From assembly GCF_003992595.1 (NCBI RefSeq), contig NZ_RZNA01000017.1, positions 1-64,000 of the forward strand: a stretch of 64,000 bases of DNA. The letters are read 5' to 3'. Each line of letters starts with the position of its first letter. Within the stretch, counting starts at the first letter, position 1. This stretch comes from Flagellimonas oceanensis. Its GTDB lineage: Bacteria > Bacteroidota > Bacteroidia > Flavobacteriales > Flavobacteriaceae. Of this stretch, positions 7,113 to 15,544 are shown in pieces. The translations under genes and the position numbers were made by a program. The notes under the pieces were generated by a model. It did no database searches. It saw nothing but the letters and a program-made list of their open reading frames with translations, and had not been told where the DNA came from.

Positions 7113-9638
7113 TTAGTCATTTATAATTATTGGAAATTCAAATTTGAATCTTACAGGGTATATTGTGTCCTCATTCAATAAAAGCTCCCACTTATCATTC
7201 TTAAAATAACGAGCTATCCTGTCTATATCATATCCGCCTATTCCCGTACCTCCATTCTCGAAATTTGAAGTTGAATATTTTGCTGTAAAATTCGATTTAG
7301 AAAAATTTTCGGGAAAGGGTAGTCCATTATTACGAATATCAACAACAAGTCGATTGCCTAAAGTTTCGTCAACGACTACAGTTAGATCCACTACAACTAA
7401 ATTTTCTTTCCTTTTATTACTAAATCCATATTTGTGAGCATTATTGAATATCTCCTCAATCAAGACTTGAAATAATGTTCGATTACATAAAATACCTAAT
7501 TTCCGTTTATTCTCAGATGTAATTCCTTCGAGTTTTAGCTTAAAATTAAAAAGACCTGTATCGACCTGTTCAATTATTTTTTGAATTTCAATAATGGGAA
7601 CATTCTCCAAGGGATAATTCTCCAAAATGAGTCCATTTTCTCCTTTTTCCAAAAGTTCACTCATATAATTGACATTGCTTTTCAAAGCTCGCAAAGTTTC
7701 CTCGATATTCTGACCACTTAAGTCCCTATACTTAGTGTTGATTTCTTTGAAATCTTCTTTATTGTTTTCTAAAAACAACAGCAGTATTTCTGCGGAAGAC
7801 AATATATTCTGTCTTGGTGTACCCAAAGAATGCTTCAAGGAGGCAAACTCATCAAAGTCTTTTACCGTTATTCCATGTTCAAGGGCATTTCTCTCCTCTT
7901 GTAGTCTTTTAAGTTTGTTCGATAATTCGACAATTCCTTCAACCTTTGCCTTCTGAACCTCAATTGACTCTACAAATCTGTTTTGAAAATGTAAATCTGG
8001 GATACGTATAACTATATCCATTAAGTCTTTTCTCCTAATAAATTGCATAACTGCACCTACTCGGTAAGCTCTTAATTGATCTTGAATATACTCCGAGGAA
8101 AGTTCGTTAATGAGGTAGGTTATGTCTATGATTGACTCGTCAATTCTAAGAGAAACAATATCAGGACTGATTAAGATTGGTTTTCCTTCATATTTGAAAT
8201 ATGTTGGTTTTAAGGTTTTCCATTTTAAGCTTAACAATAAACAAGATTCCTCTATTAGCTTTCCAGACCGCGTTACATTTGCCTGATCAACATCTTCAGC
8301 TTTAAGGATAAAGTCCAAATTATCATCCTTAAGGTCTTTAACGCGAACTAGCGGAAATTCACTTTCACCATAGCTTTCTAATTGATTATTATTTAATCCA
8401 TCAAATGGTCTTGCCTTAATGAAATTGGAAAAATCAGAAAACTTAACCCCTTCAATTTCTGGTAGAAAATATCTAAACACATTAAGGTTAAAATTCTCAG
8501 CTGCGATCTTTTGATTAGATACTTTCCTAGATGCATGTCCATCAGATACTGATTCAAGCTCTTTAATTAACTTATCATAGTTCAGTTGATTTTGCTTTAA
8601 AACTCCTTCTTCTTGAAATTTGGTTGCATCTATCAGATGAACCGAATTAAAAGTTGCTTTGTCTTTATTAATAATTACAATAGCAAAGGGAACCCCTGTA
8701 TTTGAAAGAAGCCCTCCTGGAAATGATATTACAGTTTCCAGAATATCATTCTCCACTAACATCTGTCTTAGCTGTAAACTTGGACGCGAAGACCTATGCA
8801 AAAAACTTGTTGGAACGATGCTTATAAGACGCCCAGATTCTGTTAAATCCTTAATTCCATTACTAATCAAGAACTCCTCAACAAAGGGTTTTCTGGAACT
8901 AATATTGATATCAGGATTTCTTAATTTCAAATTAAATGGAGGATGAGCAATTATTAAATCATAATTTCTATTGTCTGGATTCCATTGGTTAACAGAGTCT
9001 TCACGTTTTAATTGAAAATTGAACTTGCCATGCGCAATCATCCTTAGAATACCAATAGCCCATGTTTTTTTATCAATTTCCTGCCCATAATATTCCTGTC
9101 GTGCATCCAATACTATTCCAAAAGAACCCATGCCAGAAAACGGATTATAAATGGTTCTTACCGGCTTTAAATCCACAAGTCTTTTAAAGAATTGTGTTAA
9201 TTCCTTTGGCTGTATTGATTCCCCTGCCTTTCGCCCTTCGGAACTGGAAATTCTGTACAATAAATCATCAAAGATTTGAGAGTAGTTCATTAAGAATATT
9301 GGTCTCTCAATTCCTCTCAAAATCCAGAGAATTTCATTAAGCGCCCTATCCGATAATGTTTCAATTGTTGAATGGAAAACATCATGAATCTGGTAATATA
9401 TCTCGTCGTTATAAGAACCTTTAAAAATAGAATTAGAAACTCGGTATTTTAGTTCCTTCTTGAATAGGTTGGCGTCAAGAAAAACATTTTCTACAAGCTT
9501 ATCTTCACTTATTAAAGAAATAAAATAGAAAACAACATAATAACTACCTGAATCAATTGGCTCGTATCTTAGAATATCAATAATATGCGAGAGCTGTCTT
9601 TGTATCTGATTTATTTGTATGTCCCTGTCAATGCTCAT
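7113..9638 (-). CDS. Methyltransferase-like + specificity-like + histidine kinase fusion
   Basis: An 841-residue protein with three parts. Residues about 110-400 resemble an HsdM-type adenine methylase: motif I is altered to NPFSGMGSFG (165-174), and motif IV reads AHPPF (231-235), with His in place of the catalytic Asn. Residues about 400-590 resemble half an HsdS protein (FPLVRVKDLK; AVMQFIRRKDLMDIVIRIPD) ending in a coiled coil. Residues about 595-841 resemble a sensor kinase: an H-box-like segment with H603 (LKHSLGTPRQNI), N-box IFNNAHKYGF (730-739), G1 DIRNNGLPF (767-775) and G2 GGTGIGGYDI. No membrane segment is seen, so it should be cytoplasmic. The receiver-protein gene follows by 3 bp, then hsdM and hsdS. 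Inference: a methylation-state or DNA sensor whose methylase is probably inactive. Confidence 0.8.
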   Translation of the reverse strand: MSIDRDIQINQIQRQLSHIIDILRYEPIDSGSYYVVFYFISLISEDKLVENVFLDANLFKKELKYRVSNSIFKGSYNDEIYYQIHDVFHSTIETLSDRALNEILWILRGIERPIFLMNYSQIFDDLLYRISSSEGRKAGESIQPKELTQFFKRLVDLKPVRTIYNPFSGMGSFGIVLDARQEYYGQEIDKKTWAIGILRMIAHGKFNFQLKREDSVNQWNPDNRNYDLIIAHPPFNLKLRNPDINISSRKPFVEEFLISNGIKDLTESGRLISIVPTSFLHRSSRPSLQLRQMLVENDILETVISFPGGLLSNTGVPFAIVIINKDKATFNSVHLIDATKFQEEGVLKQNQLNYDKLIKELESVSDGHASRKVSNQKIAAENFNLNVFRYFLPEIEGVKFSDFSNFIKARPFDGLNNNQLESYGESEFPLVRVKDLKDDNLDFILKAEDVDQANVTRSGKLIEESCLLLSLKWKTLKPTYFKYEGKPILISPDIVSLRIDESIIDITYLINELSSEYIQDQLRAYRVGAVMQFIRRKDLMDIVIRIPDLHFQNRFVESIEVQKAKVEGIVELSNKLKRLQEERNALEHGITVKDFDEFASLKHSLGTPRQNILSSAEILLLFLENNKEDFKEINTKYRDLSGQNIEETLRALKSNVNYMSELLEKGENGLILENYPLENVPIIEIQKIIEQVDTGLFNFKLKLEGITSENKRKLGILCNRTLFQVLIEEIFNNAHKYGFSNKRKENLVVVDLTVVVDETLGNRLVVDIRNNGLPFPENFSKSNFTAKYSTSNFENGGTGIGGYDIDRIARYFKNDKWELLLNEDTIYPVRFKFEFPIIIND

Positions 9639-10003
9639 TCAATATCTCTATGTGATTTTTTACTTTACAATAATATTAATTAAGTGTGCACTCTTTCTGC
9701 TCTTTTGATAACATTTGAAACTTATAATAATTCTTTACTTTGCTTTTAATCCAGAATTAAAACTTGGTAATTAAATTGGAGTTACATCTGCTGAAGTTGA
9801 TAAAACGGTTAAATACAAAAAGGTCAACCTTCTCCCCTGACCTTACGCCTAAAAACGATCTCGGTGGTGAACCGAGCGACCAGATGCCGAAAAGTCAACC
9901 TTTAACAAAGATGTCCGGTTGGGTGAATGCAATCTACAAAAAATGGTCCTATTACCTTAAGTCCGAAACGCCTCCCAGCATCTTCCAAGACATAAAGTTA
10001 GAA
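9639..10003. other. Intergenic, promoter region of the restriction operon
   Basis: No gene with an ATG start is supported here. The AT-rich 120 bases next to the fusion gene should hold the operon promoter on the minus strand, but I see no clear -33/-7 pair. The right part (9764-10021) contains an open frame of 85 codons starting only with TTG; it looks like a decayed fragment rather than a gene. Confidence 0.4.
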
Positions 10004-10309
10004 CTATTTTACTTTTTTTAACCTTAAGTCAGTATTGGTAATATATCGCTTAAGCAAAGTAGTGTATTTCACACCCTCCGTTGGGACCTCTATGAAGTAG
10101 TAATTAAATAAATATGAGTCTCTTTTCTCTTTGGGCTTCCTCATCCATAGGTCTTGATTCACATACTTCGGGAAGAACTCTAATACAAACTTTTTAGTAA
10201 AGGTTTTTCTCTCGGAGAATACCGTATCATACTCCAATCGTTTGGTGTGATGAACATATGGTCTGAACCCATGGAAGAGAATTTTAGCAATGTCAGCGAT
10301 AGTATACAT
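10004..10309 (-). CDS. Hypothetical small protein (101 aa)
   Basis: The 101-residue frame starts with ATG and is rich in aromatic and basic residues (about 18 Phe/Tyr/Trp), without signal peptide or membrane segment. I do not recognise a family. It lies downstream of, and in the same direction as, the MucR-like regulator gene about 100 bp away, so the two could share a transcript. The lysine-rich end (LRLKKVK) might suit nucleic-acid contact, but this is a guess. It could also be a chance frame in AT-rich accessory DNA. Confidence 0.45.
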   Translation of the reverse strand: MYTIADIAKILFHGFRPYVHHTKRLEYDTVFSERKTFTKKFVLEFFPKYVNQDLWMRKPKEKRDSYLFNYYFIEVPTEGVKYTTLLKRYITNTDLRLKKVK

Positions 10310-10413
10310 AAAAAACTAGAAGATTCTTAATTAGGCTCTAAAGCTAAGATAGTGTGTGATACAATAATTTGGTATTACTTTTAGTGAAAACTTGGTTCAA
10401 TCAACGTGCATGA

Positions 10414-10836
10414 TTACGTTTTTGGAAGTACAGATAGTTTTTTAATCAAGTCTGAAAGAACATCGTCTTTAGATTGTTGCTTTTCATTTCTAATGTTATT
10501 CCATTTTTGTTTCATTCGATTCCTATTCAACTCACTTAACTTTTCAAGGTCGGACATTTGGTTACCTTCCTTAAAACGATTGTTATTTCCCCCTATAATC
10601 AAATTACCCATTATGACCTTGTTGTAGTTTTTTAAAGCATTTGACCGCATTTGAGCGTGCAATTTTTGACTAACTATCCCTTTCCGGGGATGGTATCCAA
10701 AACGCTCTTTGTATTCATTGGCACTAATACTATGGCGGCTATTTACGTGCTTCAAGAGTTTGTCATAACCAACATGGCAAATTTCACAAACAGGTTGGCC
10801 TTTTATATTATAAAGAGGTTCTTTATAAGCTTTCAT
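10414..10836 (-). CDS. MucR/Ros-like zinc-finger transcriptional regulator
   Basis: The 140-residue protein has CEICHVGYDKLLKHVNSRH near residues 18-36, giving a C-x2-C ... H-x4-H pattern like the prokaryotic Ros/MucR zinc finger. ISANEYKERFGYHP follows, matching the usual continuation in that family where a helix ends in a YxxxFG segment. The C-terminal half is basic and helical and not recognised. In MucR/Ros proteins the finger binds AT-rich operator DNA. Two perfect palindromes lie about 100-160 bp upstream and may be its own operators. The gene stands between the restriction locus and the tRNA-bound island, so it may control accessory genes. Confidence 0.7.
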   Translation of the reverse strand: MKAYKEPLYNIKGQPVCEICHVGYDKLLKHVNSRHSISANEYKERFGYHPRKGIVSQKLHAQMRSNALKNYNKVIMGNLIIGGNNNRFKEGNQMSDLEKLSELNRNRMKQKWNNIRNEKQQSKDDVLSDLIKKLSVLPKT

Positions 10837-10932
10837 GGTACGGAGGATAAAAAATTCTTTAAAATTTAAAACTTTAGACTTACCTACAGTAAAGATACAC
10901 GTCTAAATTTTTCGGTGGACAAGCATTTCAAA

Positions 10933-10949
10933 ATGTTGTTATACAACAT
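10933..10949. promoter_or_regulatory. Perfect palindrome (7-bp arms), operator candidate
   Basis: ATGTTGT-TAT-ACAACAT reads the same on both strands apart from its three-base centre. It lies about 97 bp upstream of the MucR-like gene start. Perfect symmetry with a short centre is more like a protein-binding site than a terminator; there is no T-run next to it. Confidence 0.5.
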
Positions 10950-10978
10950 ATTAACAATAAAAAAAGTCTATTCAATTT

Positions 10979-10997
10979 ACTATGATTTCATCATAGT
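10979..10997. promoter_or_regulatory. Perfect palindrome (8-bp arms), operator candidate
   Basis: ACTATGAT-TTC-ATCATAGT has 8-bp perfect arms around a three-base centre, 46 bases from the palindrome at 10933. It contains TGAT/ATCA half-sites, but with a spacer of three rather than the four of the FNR-type boxes elsewhere in the window, so it is listed apart from them. Confidence 0.5.
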
Positions 10998-11183
10998 TCA
11001 TTCGCCTTTTTTGGTCTTAAAGATATTACTCCACCGTATCTGAAAGCTTATGCAAACTGTCAAAGTAAGGGTAACTAGAACACGTACACACATAACGGCG
11101 TATCAGCTGAGTCTCTGTCCATAGTAATATTGTAAAGAGGGATAAATCGAGTTTTTTATAGCAAAATTTATGTAAGCAAGAAA

Positions 11184-11214
11184 AAAGGGCTATGAATTGA
11201 TTTCATAACCCTTT
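11184..11214 (-). terminator. Stranded tRNA-type terminator (minus strand)
   Basis: On the minus strand, AAAGGGTTATGAA pairs with TTCATAGCCCTTT (13 bp including one T-G wobble) around a 5-base loop, followed by TTTTTTC. The wobble pairs only on the minus strand. It lies directly beyond the tRNA-fragment copy of the att repeat, where the terminator of tRNA-Arg would sit before the island inserted. Confidence 0.75.
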
Positions 11215-11220
11215 GATTGT

Positions 11221-11245
11221 TAAGTGATCGCGGAAGGATTTGAAC
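11221..11245. other. Island attachment site, distal copy (tRNA 3'-end duplication)
   Basis: TAAGTGATCGCGGAAGGATT-T-GAAC matches 24 of 25 bases of the tRNA-Arg 3' end at 19787-19811 in the same orientation. Only the tRNA 3' fragment is present, so it is not a gene. It marks the far end of the element integrated into tRNA-Arg. Confidence 0.85.
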
Positions 11246-11297
11246 TCCATCCGCTACCCCTTATTTTTACTGACTTTTACCTTGCTAATGTTTTGTG

Positions 11298-11316
11298 ACT
11301 AACCGAATTACAGACC
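11298..11316. repeat. Possible integrase arm site, distal end
   Basis: ACTAACCGAATTACAGACC matches 17 of 19 bases at 19669-19687 near the other island end, in the same direction, about 73 bases inside the att copy. Such repeats near both att sites are typical arm-type integrase binding sites. Confidence 0.5.
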
Positions 11317-11501
11317 GTTTATGGTATTCTGTCTTCGTAGACTACAAAATTAACCATAAAATATTAAACCACCATAAATGAATTATAGTATAATCAAACA
11401 GAGAATTATTTGCTCACTTTCATCCGCCGCAGGTTGTATGCATTGACCACCCTATCCACTATCAAATGGGTAATTCTTTTCAAATAAAAATTAATTGATG
11501 T

Positions 11502-12320
11502 CTACAATTGGTCTTTCTGTATGAATATTTTGCTTTTCTTTTTAAGAAATTCTAATATCCCCAAATAATCATTAACCTCAACTAGTTCAACAAAATTGGA
11601 ATCAGTTTGACAGTAAACAAAAAATTGCTCTTTTTTTGAAAAAGGTATTTTCAATTCTTTTAATCGAAGTGAATCGTTGAACAAATACCTAAACTTCTCA
11701 AATTTAGTGGCCTGTTCACCTTTTTTGACTAAATTTCTGAGTTTTTTCGTTCTTCCCGATGCTCTATTTAGAATTTTATGCAAATTGATACTGATTCCCA
11801 ATCCAAAGTAGTGTCCGTACAAATTGATGAACTTTCCATTATCAGCTTCAAACAATTTTCGCTCGTTTTGGGAAAGAACCCTTACATCGGCATTGGGGAG
11901 CCCCAAAGAGGAAGCGTTAATGTCTTGTTGCAACTCTAATCCGGATATGTCCTTGTCCAAGATTCCGGTAAGATTATATGGTTTAACAACAACTTCATCC
12001 AGTTCGTTGACAAGTTCCTCCAAATTTATCCTCAAACTGTCAGAGTATAAAATGTCCTTTGTCACAACCAAATATTTAGGCTTTAGTTGAACAGATGAGA
12101 ATAACAGTGTGTCGCTCAATACAACATTAATAGAAAAATCTCCTTGTGAATCGGTTATGGTTCCCCTGCCGCTAGTAAGGTTTAGTACGTGTACTCCTTC
12201 AACCTCGTTATTGAGACTTATTATTGTGCCGGACAGCAAAGGACGGGACTCTTGACCAAATCCAAGAAAGACGGTGAAGAACAATGCTGAAAAAACGATA
12301 TATCTCCTAAGAGTGCCCAA
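11502..12320 (-). CDS. Secreted protein with carboxypeptidase-like regulatory domain
   Basis: A signal peptide (YIVFSALFFTVFLGFGQE) is followed at about residues 28-115 by a beta-sandwich like CarboxypepD_reg: LSGTIISLNNEVEGVHVLN...GTITDSQGDFSI, then LDEVVVKPYN, the consensus end of this domain in SusC/TonB-linked proteins. Residues 120-272 are charged and not recognised. The start is TTG, because no ATG exists upstream of the signal peptide; it overlaps the protease gene by 14 bp, so translation is probably coupled. The last gene of the peptide cluster. Role unknown; a periplasmic or outer-membrane partner in peptide handling or immunity is possible, as inferred from position only. Confidence 0.7.
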   Translation of the reverse strand: MGTLRRYIVFSALFFTVFLGFGQESRPLLSGTIISLNNEVEGVHVLNLTSGRGTITDSQGDFSINVVLSDTLLFSSVQLKPKYLVVTKDILYSDSLRINLEELVNELDEVVVKPYNLTGILDKDISGLELQQDINASSLGLPNADVRVLSQNERKLFEADNGKFINLYGHYFGLGISINLHKILNRASGRTKKLRNLVKKGEQATKFEKFRYLFNDSLRLKELKIPFSKKEQFFVYCQTDSNFVELVEVNDYLGILEFLKKKSKIFIQKDQL

Positions 12321-13506
12321 TTTTTCTTTTTCGATTTTTTACATATGAAAATACAAAACTAATAACGGTAAAATAAAATATAGCAGGTAATATGAACCTA
12401 TACAAATCCGAGAATTTTGGTTTTGAGCGTCCCGCAAATATCTCGGATAAATAAACGAATATATTTCTGGGCAAATCTATTATACCATTGGGGTCATAAA
12501 GCACTATTCCGCCAAGTACAATTAAAATAAGTACTTGGCTGGTCAATGCATAAAACAGTAAAAACAAATCTTTGCCGCACAAGCGACGAATAGGTGCTTT
12601 ATTTCGAAAAAAAGTTTTCAATATCCTATTTGATGTCATCCTTAGGTTTGGTACGCCGATCATATCCGACAACACCCAATATCCATCGTAGCGGAGAAAG
12701 GGGTTCAAATTGGTCAGCAACGACAATGATATGGCCGAACTAAACACTAAATAATCATTAGTTTGAGTTATATAGAAAATCAAAACCAATATAGTGGCTA
12801 TTAGTAATTCTATGTAGATTCCTGATAGATTTACGATTACTCTTTTATACGGTTTTAATTTCCAGATATCTGAAACATCGGCATACATCACGGGTGAAAG
12901 TAGATAAAACCCGAATCCAATATCGCCGAATTTTGCCCCAAATCGATGACAGGCCGCTGCATGCCCCATCTCATGGAAAAACAGTACAGTTCCAGCAAAT
13001 AAAAAATATAATACCCATTGACTAAAGCTGAGATTTTCAAGACCTATTTTGACCGAATCAAAATGGACAATTAGTGTTCCAAAAACAATCAAAGAAAAGA
13101 CCGCTAATAAAAAATAAAATAATTTATCCGAGAACAAAGGGGATATAAGCCTTACAGCTGGCAAGATGGTCTTACTCTTTATTAATGTAAAACTCAGTTT
13201 TAAATATGAGGGTTTTCCTATTCTCTTAATTTCAACGTTGGCCGACTCTATAATTCCATATGGGGCCAAAGTGCCAAACAATAAATTGTCAAGAAGATTT
13301 GCAGATACTCCTTTGTTTATCCCATAAAGCTTATTGATTTTCTCAAGATTACGTTTGCCATCTACTAATTTAATTATGTCCAAAGTATCCTTGTTAACAT
13401 TTATACGATGTCCATATTCTTTTTGCTTTATGATAAACTCATCTTTATCAAAAGGGAGGATTTCAATATTTGTTGATAAAACTGGTATTTTATTTTTAAC
13501 GTCCAT
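12307..13506 (-). CDS. M50 site-2-type membrane zinc protease with PqqD-like N-terminus
   Basis: The 399-residue protein has the zinc motif HEMGH (178-182) in a membrane helix and the second M50 motif NPFLRYDGYW (268-277). Together these are the signature of the peptide zinc metalloprotease group, with about six hydrophobic segments. The first about 95 residues lack membrane segments and resemble a PqqD/RiPP-recognition-type winged helix (INVNKDTLDIIKLVDGKRNLEKI). In known peptide clusters this combination recognises a leader peptide and cleaves or exports the precursor. It overlaps the upstream cyclase-like gene by 11 bp (ATGGACGTTAA) and the next gene by 14 bp. Inference: it matures the 47-residue precursor encoded at 16884-17027. 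Confidence 0.85.
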   Translation of the reverse strand: MDVKNKIPVLSTNIEILPFDKDEFIIKQKEYGHRINVNKDTLDIIKLVDGKRNLEKINKLYGINKGVSANLLDNLLFGTLAPYGIIESANVEIKRIGKPSYLKLSFTLIKSKTILPAVRLISPLFSDKLFYFLLAVFSLIVFGTLIVHFDSVKIGLENLSFSQWVLYFLFAGTVLFFHEMGHAAACHRFGAKFGDIGFGFYLLSPVMYADVSDIWKLKPYKRVIVNLSGIYIELLIATILVLIFYITQTNDYLVFSSAISLSLLTNLNPFLRYDGYWVLSDMIGVPNLRMTSNRILKTFFRNKAPIRRLCGKDLFLLFYALTSQVLILIVLGGIVLYDPNGIIDLPRNIFVYLSEIFAGRSKPKFSDLYRFILPAIFYFTVISFVFSYVKNRKRKIGHS

Positions 13507-15451
13507 TTAGGCTCGCCTTGTAGTTTTCCAATGCAACAAAAGATACAACAGAAGTGAACACTCCATTAAAGTCTTTAAGGACAATGTTTGTCCCTTTATT
13601 ACCCTCTTTCCATTCATGGACTTGCCTTTCAGGATATAATACATCTGGTGAAGGTATTTTCATAGAATAGTTCCCACCCCAGGAGCCATTCTCAAGTTGA
13701 GCGTTTAATAAAATTTCCGACAATAGTTTATCGGGCGAATTGTCATATTTAAAAATATCCTTGGACTTAATTGTACTCAAAAGACGCAACGCCACATAAA
13801 ATATATTACTTGCCCTCTCACTAGTGGCGTTAGAAACTTTATTCAATTCATTGCAGCAAAAATTGAATATCTTTTCATTCATATTGATACAACATGCCAA
13901 AACCAAGAATGAAATCGCATAATCCCTGCTAGTCCACCAGTATGGTATTTCGTGAGAATCCTTAAGCTTATCAATTAGAAATAATTCCAATTTTCGTTTT
14001 TTATCGTTATTGATACCTAATTGACAAAAAACTAAATATGCAACTGCACTGACACAAAAGTGTGAACTTAACCAGCCTTCAACATTCTGAATGTGCTTGC
14101 TATTTAGGGATGCTAATAGCTCTCTTTCATTTCTATAGGTGCAAAACCCCCCATCTTTATTTTGAAAACTGAACCATTCTTCTAGCTCGCTTTCACGGAA
14201 ATCAATTCCCATAGAATGTAAGGCAAGTATTGTAAAGGAAGTAGAGTCTGCATCTGGTATCCAGTTTGAATTATATCCCCATAAATTCTTTCCTTCATAG
14301 CGATTGGAAATTAAAAATTCCGTTGATTTAATCAGATCAAGCTGGGGCTTATACCAAAAAGATAAAAAATAACACACAAAAGAAGTAGTCCATACATTGC
14401 TGTTTCCTGCATCATTAAAATAATCTATCCAACTCCCGTCTTTTCCCTGAATCCCTAATAAATATTGTAAGCCCTCAGTATCATCTTTCTTTCTTGACTC
14501 TTTATCCAATAGATCTATGTGTTCAGTGGCCAAGGACTTGTTAAACGTTATATAACCATTTATATTTAGCTCATTAATTGTAATTGTGTTTTGCATCCGC
14601 TGTAATTCATCTTGCCATCTGGGTATTTTATAATCCCCCACCATGGCAAACGCTCTCAAAATATGTTCATGAGCCTTGGAATACAGATTACCAGCCACAC
14701 CTTCCAAATACAGTAGTTTTTTTTGGTCTCCTAAACTATATGATTCTATGTTGTCAACTTTCTTTCCTAAGTAGTTTTTTGAAATATTGAACTGCCCATT
14801 AATATGGTCTTCCTCATAATCTGAAATATCATCCAATATTTGAAAGGCAACATAAAAATCTTTGTGTGATTTGAGAACGCTTTGGTATTCATTTCGATAA
14901 TGTTTTCCCGTAAGGACAAACAGGGCGTCTATCGCTATTTTTCCAAAAGAAGACTTATAATCACATAAAACCTCATATTCGCCAAACGAGAAAATATTGT
15001 GGCTTTGCTTGTCCAACCTGTAAGCTTTAAGGTATTCAAGCTTTCTTTTGCCCCATATATGCCAAAATAGAGAATCTTTTTCAAAGAAAGTGCATAGTAT
15101 CTTGATGGTTTCTTCCTGACAAATATTAATTGTTAGAAAGTCATTAAAATTTGATGTTTCTTCTTTATTGTCAAAAATATCGTCCATCAAAATAATAGAC
15201 CGATAGTAAAGAAACCCCGCTATAGATAGCATTTCCAGTACCTTTTTATCGGAGAAATCAAAAGCTGAATCAAAAAGATATGGATAATATAAGTAGTAAT
15301 CAGGATTGTTCTGGATAAACTTTTGAAAGCAAATATTCTCTATTACTTCCTTGGGATATCCGAGCCCGTCCAAGTATCGTTGAATATTTTCAAGCGATTC
15401 TTTGAAAAGATTGTCATTTCTGTAATCAAAAAAATATTTTGTGCTTATCAA
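13496..15451 (-). CDS. Isoprenyl-diphosphate-synthase-like + terpene-cyclase-like fusion
   Basis: The N-terminal half (about 1-290) is helical with two aspartate motifs, DDIFD (90-94) and DDISD (207-211, within FQILDDISDYEED), placed as the first and second Asp-rich motifs of polyprenyl synthases. The C-terminal half (about 320-651) looks like an alpha/alpha toroid of the terpene cyclase/prenyltransferase kind. It has QW-like repeats QGKDGSW (335-341), FQNKDGGF (429-436) and AQLENGSW (584-591), and DADST (400-404) where class II cyclases have DxDDT. The start is TTG; a stop codon immediately precedes it and the next Met is at residue 74. It sits between the precursor and the M50 protease. Either it makes a terpenoid, or it uses these folds to modify the peptide; the sequence does not decide. 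Confidence 0.78.
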   Translation of the reverse strand: MISTKYFFDYRNDNLFKESLENIQRYLDGLGYPKEVIENICFQKFIQNNPDYYLYYPYLFDSAFDFSDKKVLEMLSIAGFLYYRSIILMDDIFDNKEETSNFNDFLTINICQEETIKILCTFFEKDSLFWHIWGKRKLEYLKAYRLDKQSHNIFSFGEYEVLCDYKSSFGKIAIDALFVLTGKHYRNEYQSVLKSHKDFYVAFQILDDISDYEEDHINGQFNISKNYLGKKVDNIESYSLGDQKKLLYLEGVAGNLYSKAHEHILRAFAMVGDYKIPRWQDELQRMQNTITINELNINGYITFNKSLATEHIDLLDKESRKKDDTEGLQYLLGIQGKDGSWIDYFNDAGNSNVWTTSFVCYFLSFWYKPQLDLIKSTEFLISNRYEGKNLWGYNSNWIPDADSTSFTILALHSMGIDFRESELEEWFSFQNKDGGFCTYRNERELLASLNSKHIQNVEGWLSSHFCVSAVAYLVFCQLGINNDKKRKLELFLIDKLKDSHEIPYWWTSRDYAISFLVLACCINMNEKIFNFCCNELNKVSNATSERASNIFYVALRLLSTIKSKDIFKYDNSPDKLLSEILLNAQLENGSWGGNYSMKIPSPDVLYPERQVHEWKEGNKGTNIVLKDFNGVFTSVVSFVALENYKASLNGR

Positions 15452-15544
15452 CTAACCGCCGTTTACGTAATTTCTTTTTTTGAGTTCTTTTTCTATTAAA
15501 AACCCTACCCTGGTTTTTCATACAATGTCTTATCACCTTAAAAA

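Larger units (their letters stand above)
10837..11220. other. Intergenic region before the island boundary
   Basis: Apart from the two palindromes and the terminator at 11184, I see no gene or RNA in this stretch. Short open frames lack starts or family features. Confidence 0.5.

Noticed and set aside
9764..10021. 85-codon plus-strand frame near the restriction operon
   Set aside because: It has only a TTG start, no recognisable family and no conserved neighbourhood; it may be a decayed fragment.
10984..10994. TGAT/ATCA pair within the palindrome near the MucR-like gene as another FNR-type box
   Set aside because: The spacer is three bases instead of four and the symmetry extends over 19 bases, so it is more likely a different operator.
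11221..11245. Possible second tRNA gene
   Set aside because: Only the 3' part of tRNA-Arg is present, without anticodon arm or acceptor partner; it is the att duplication.
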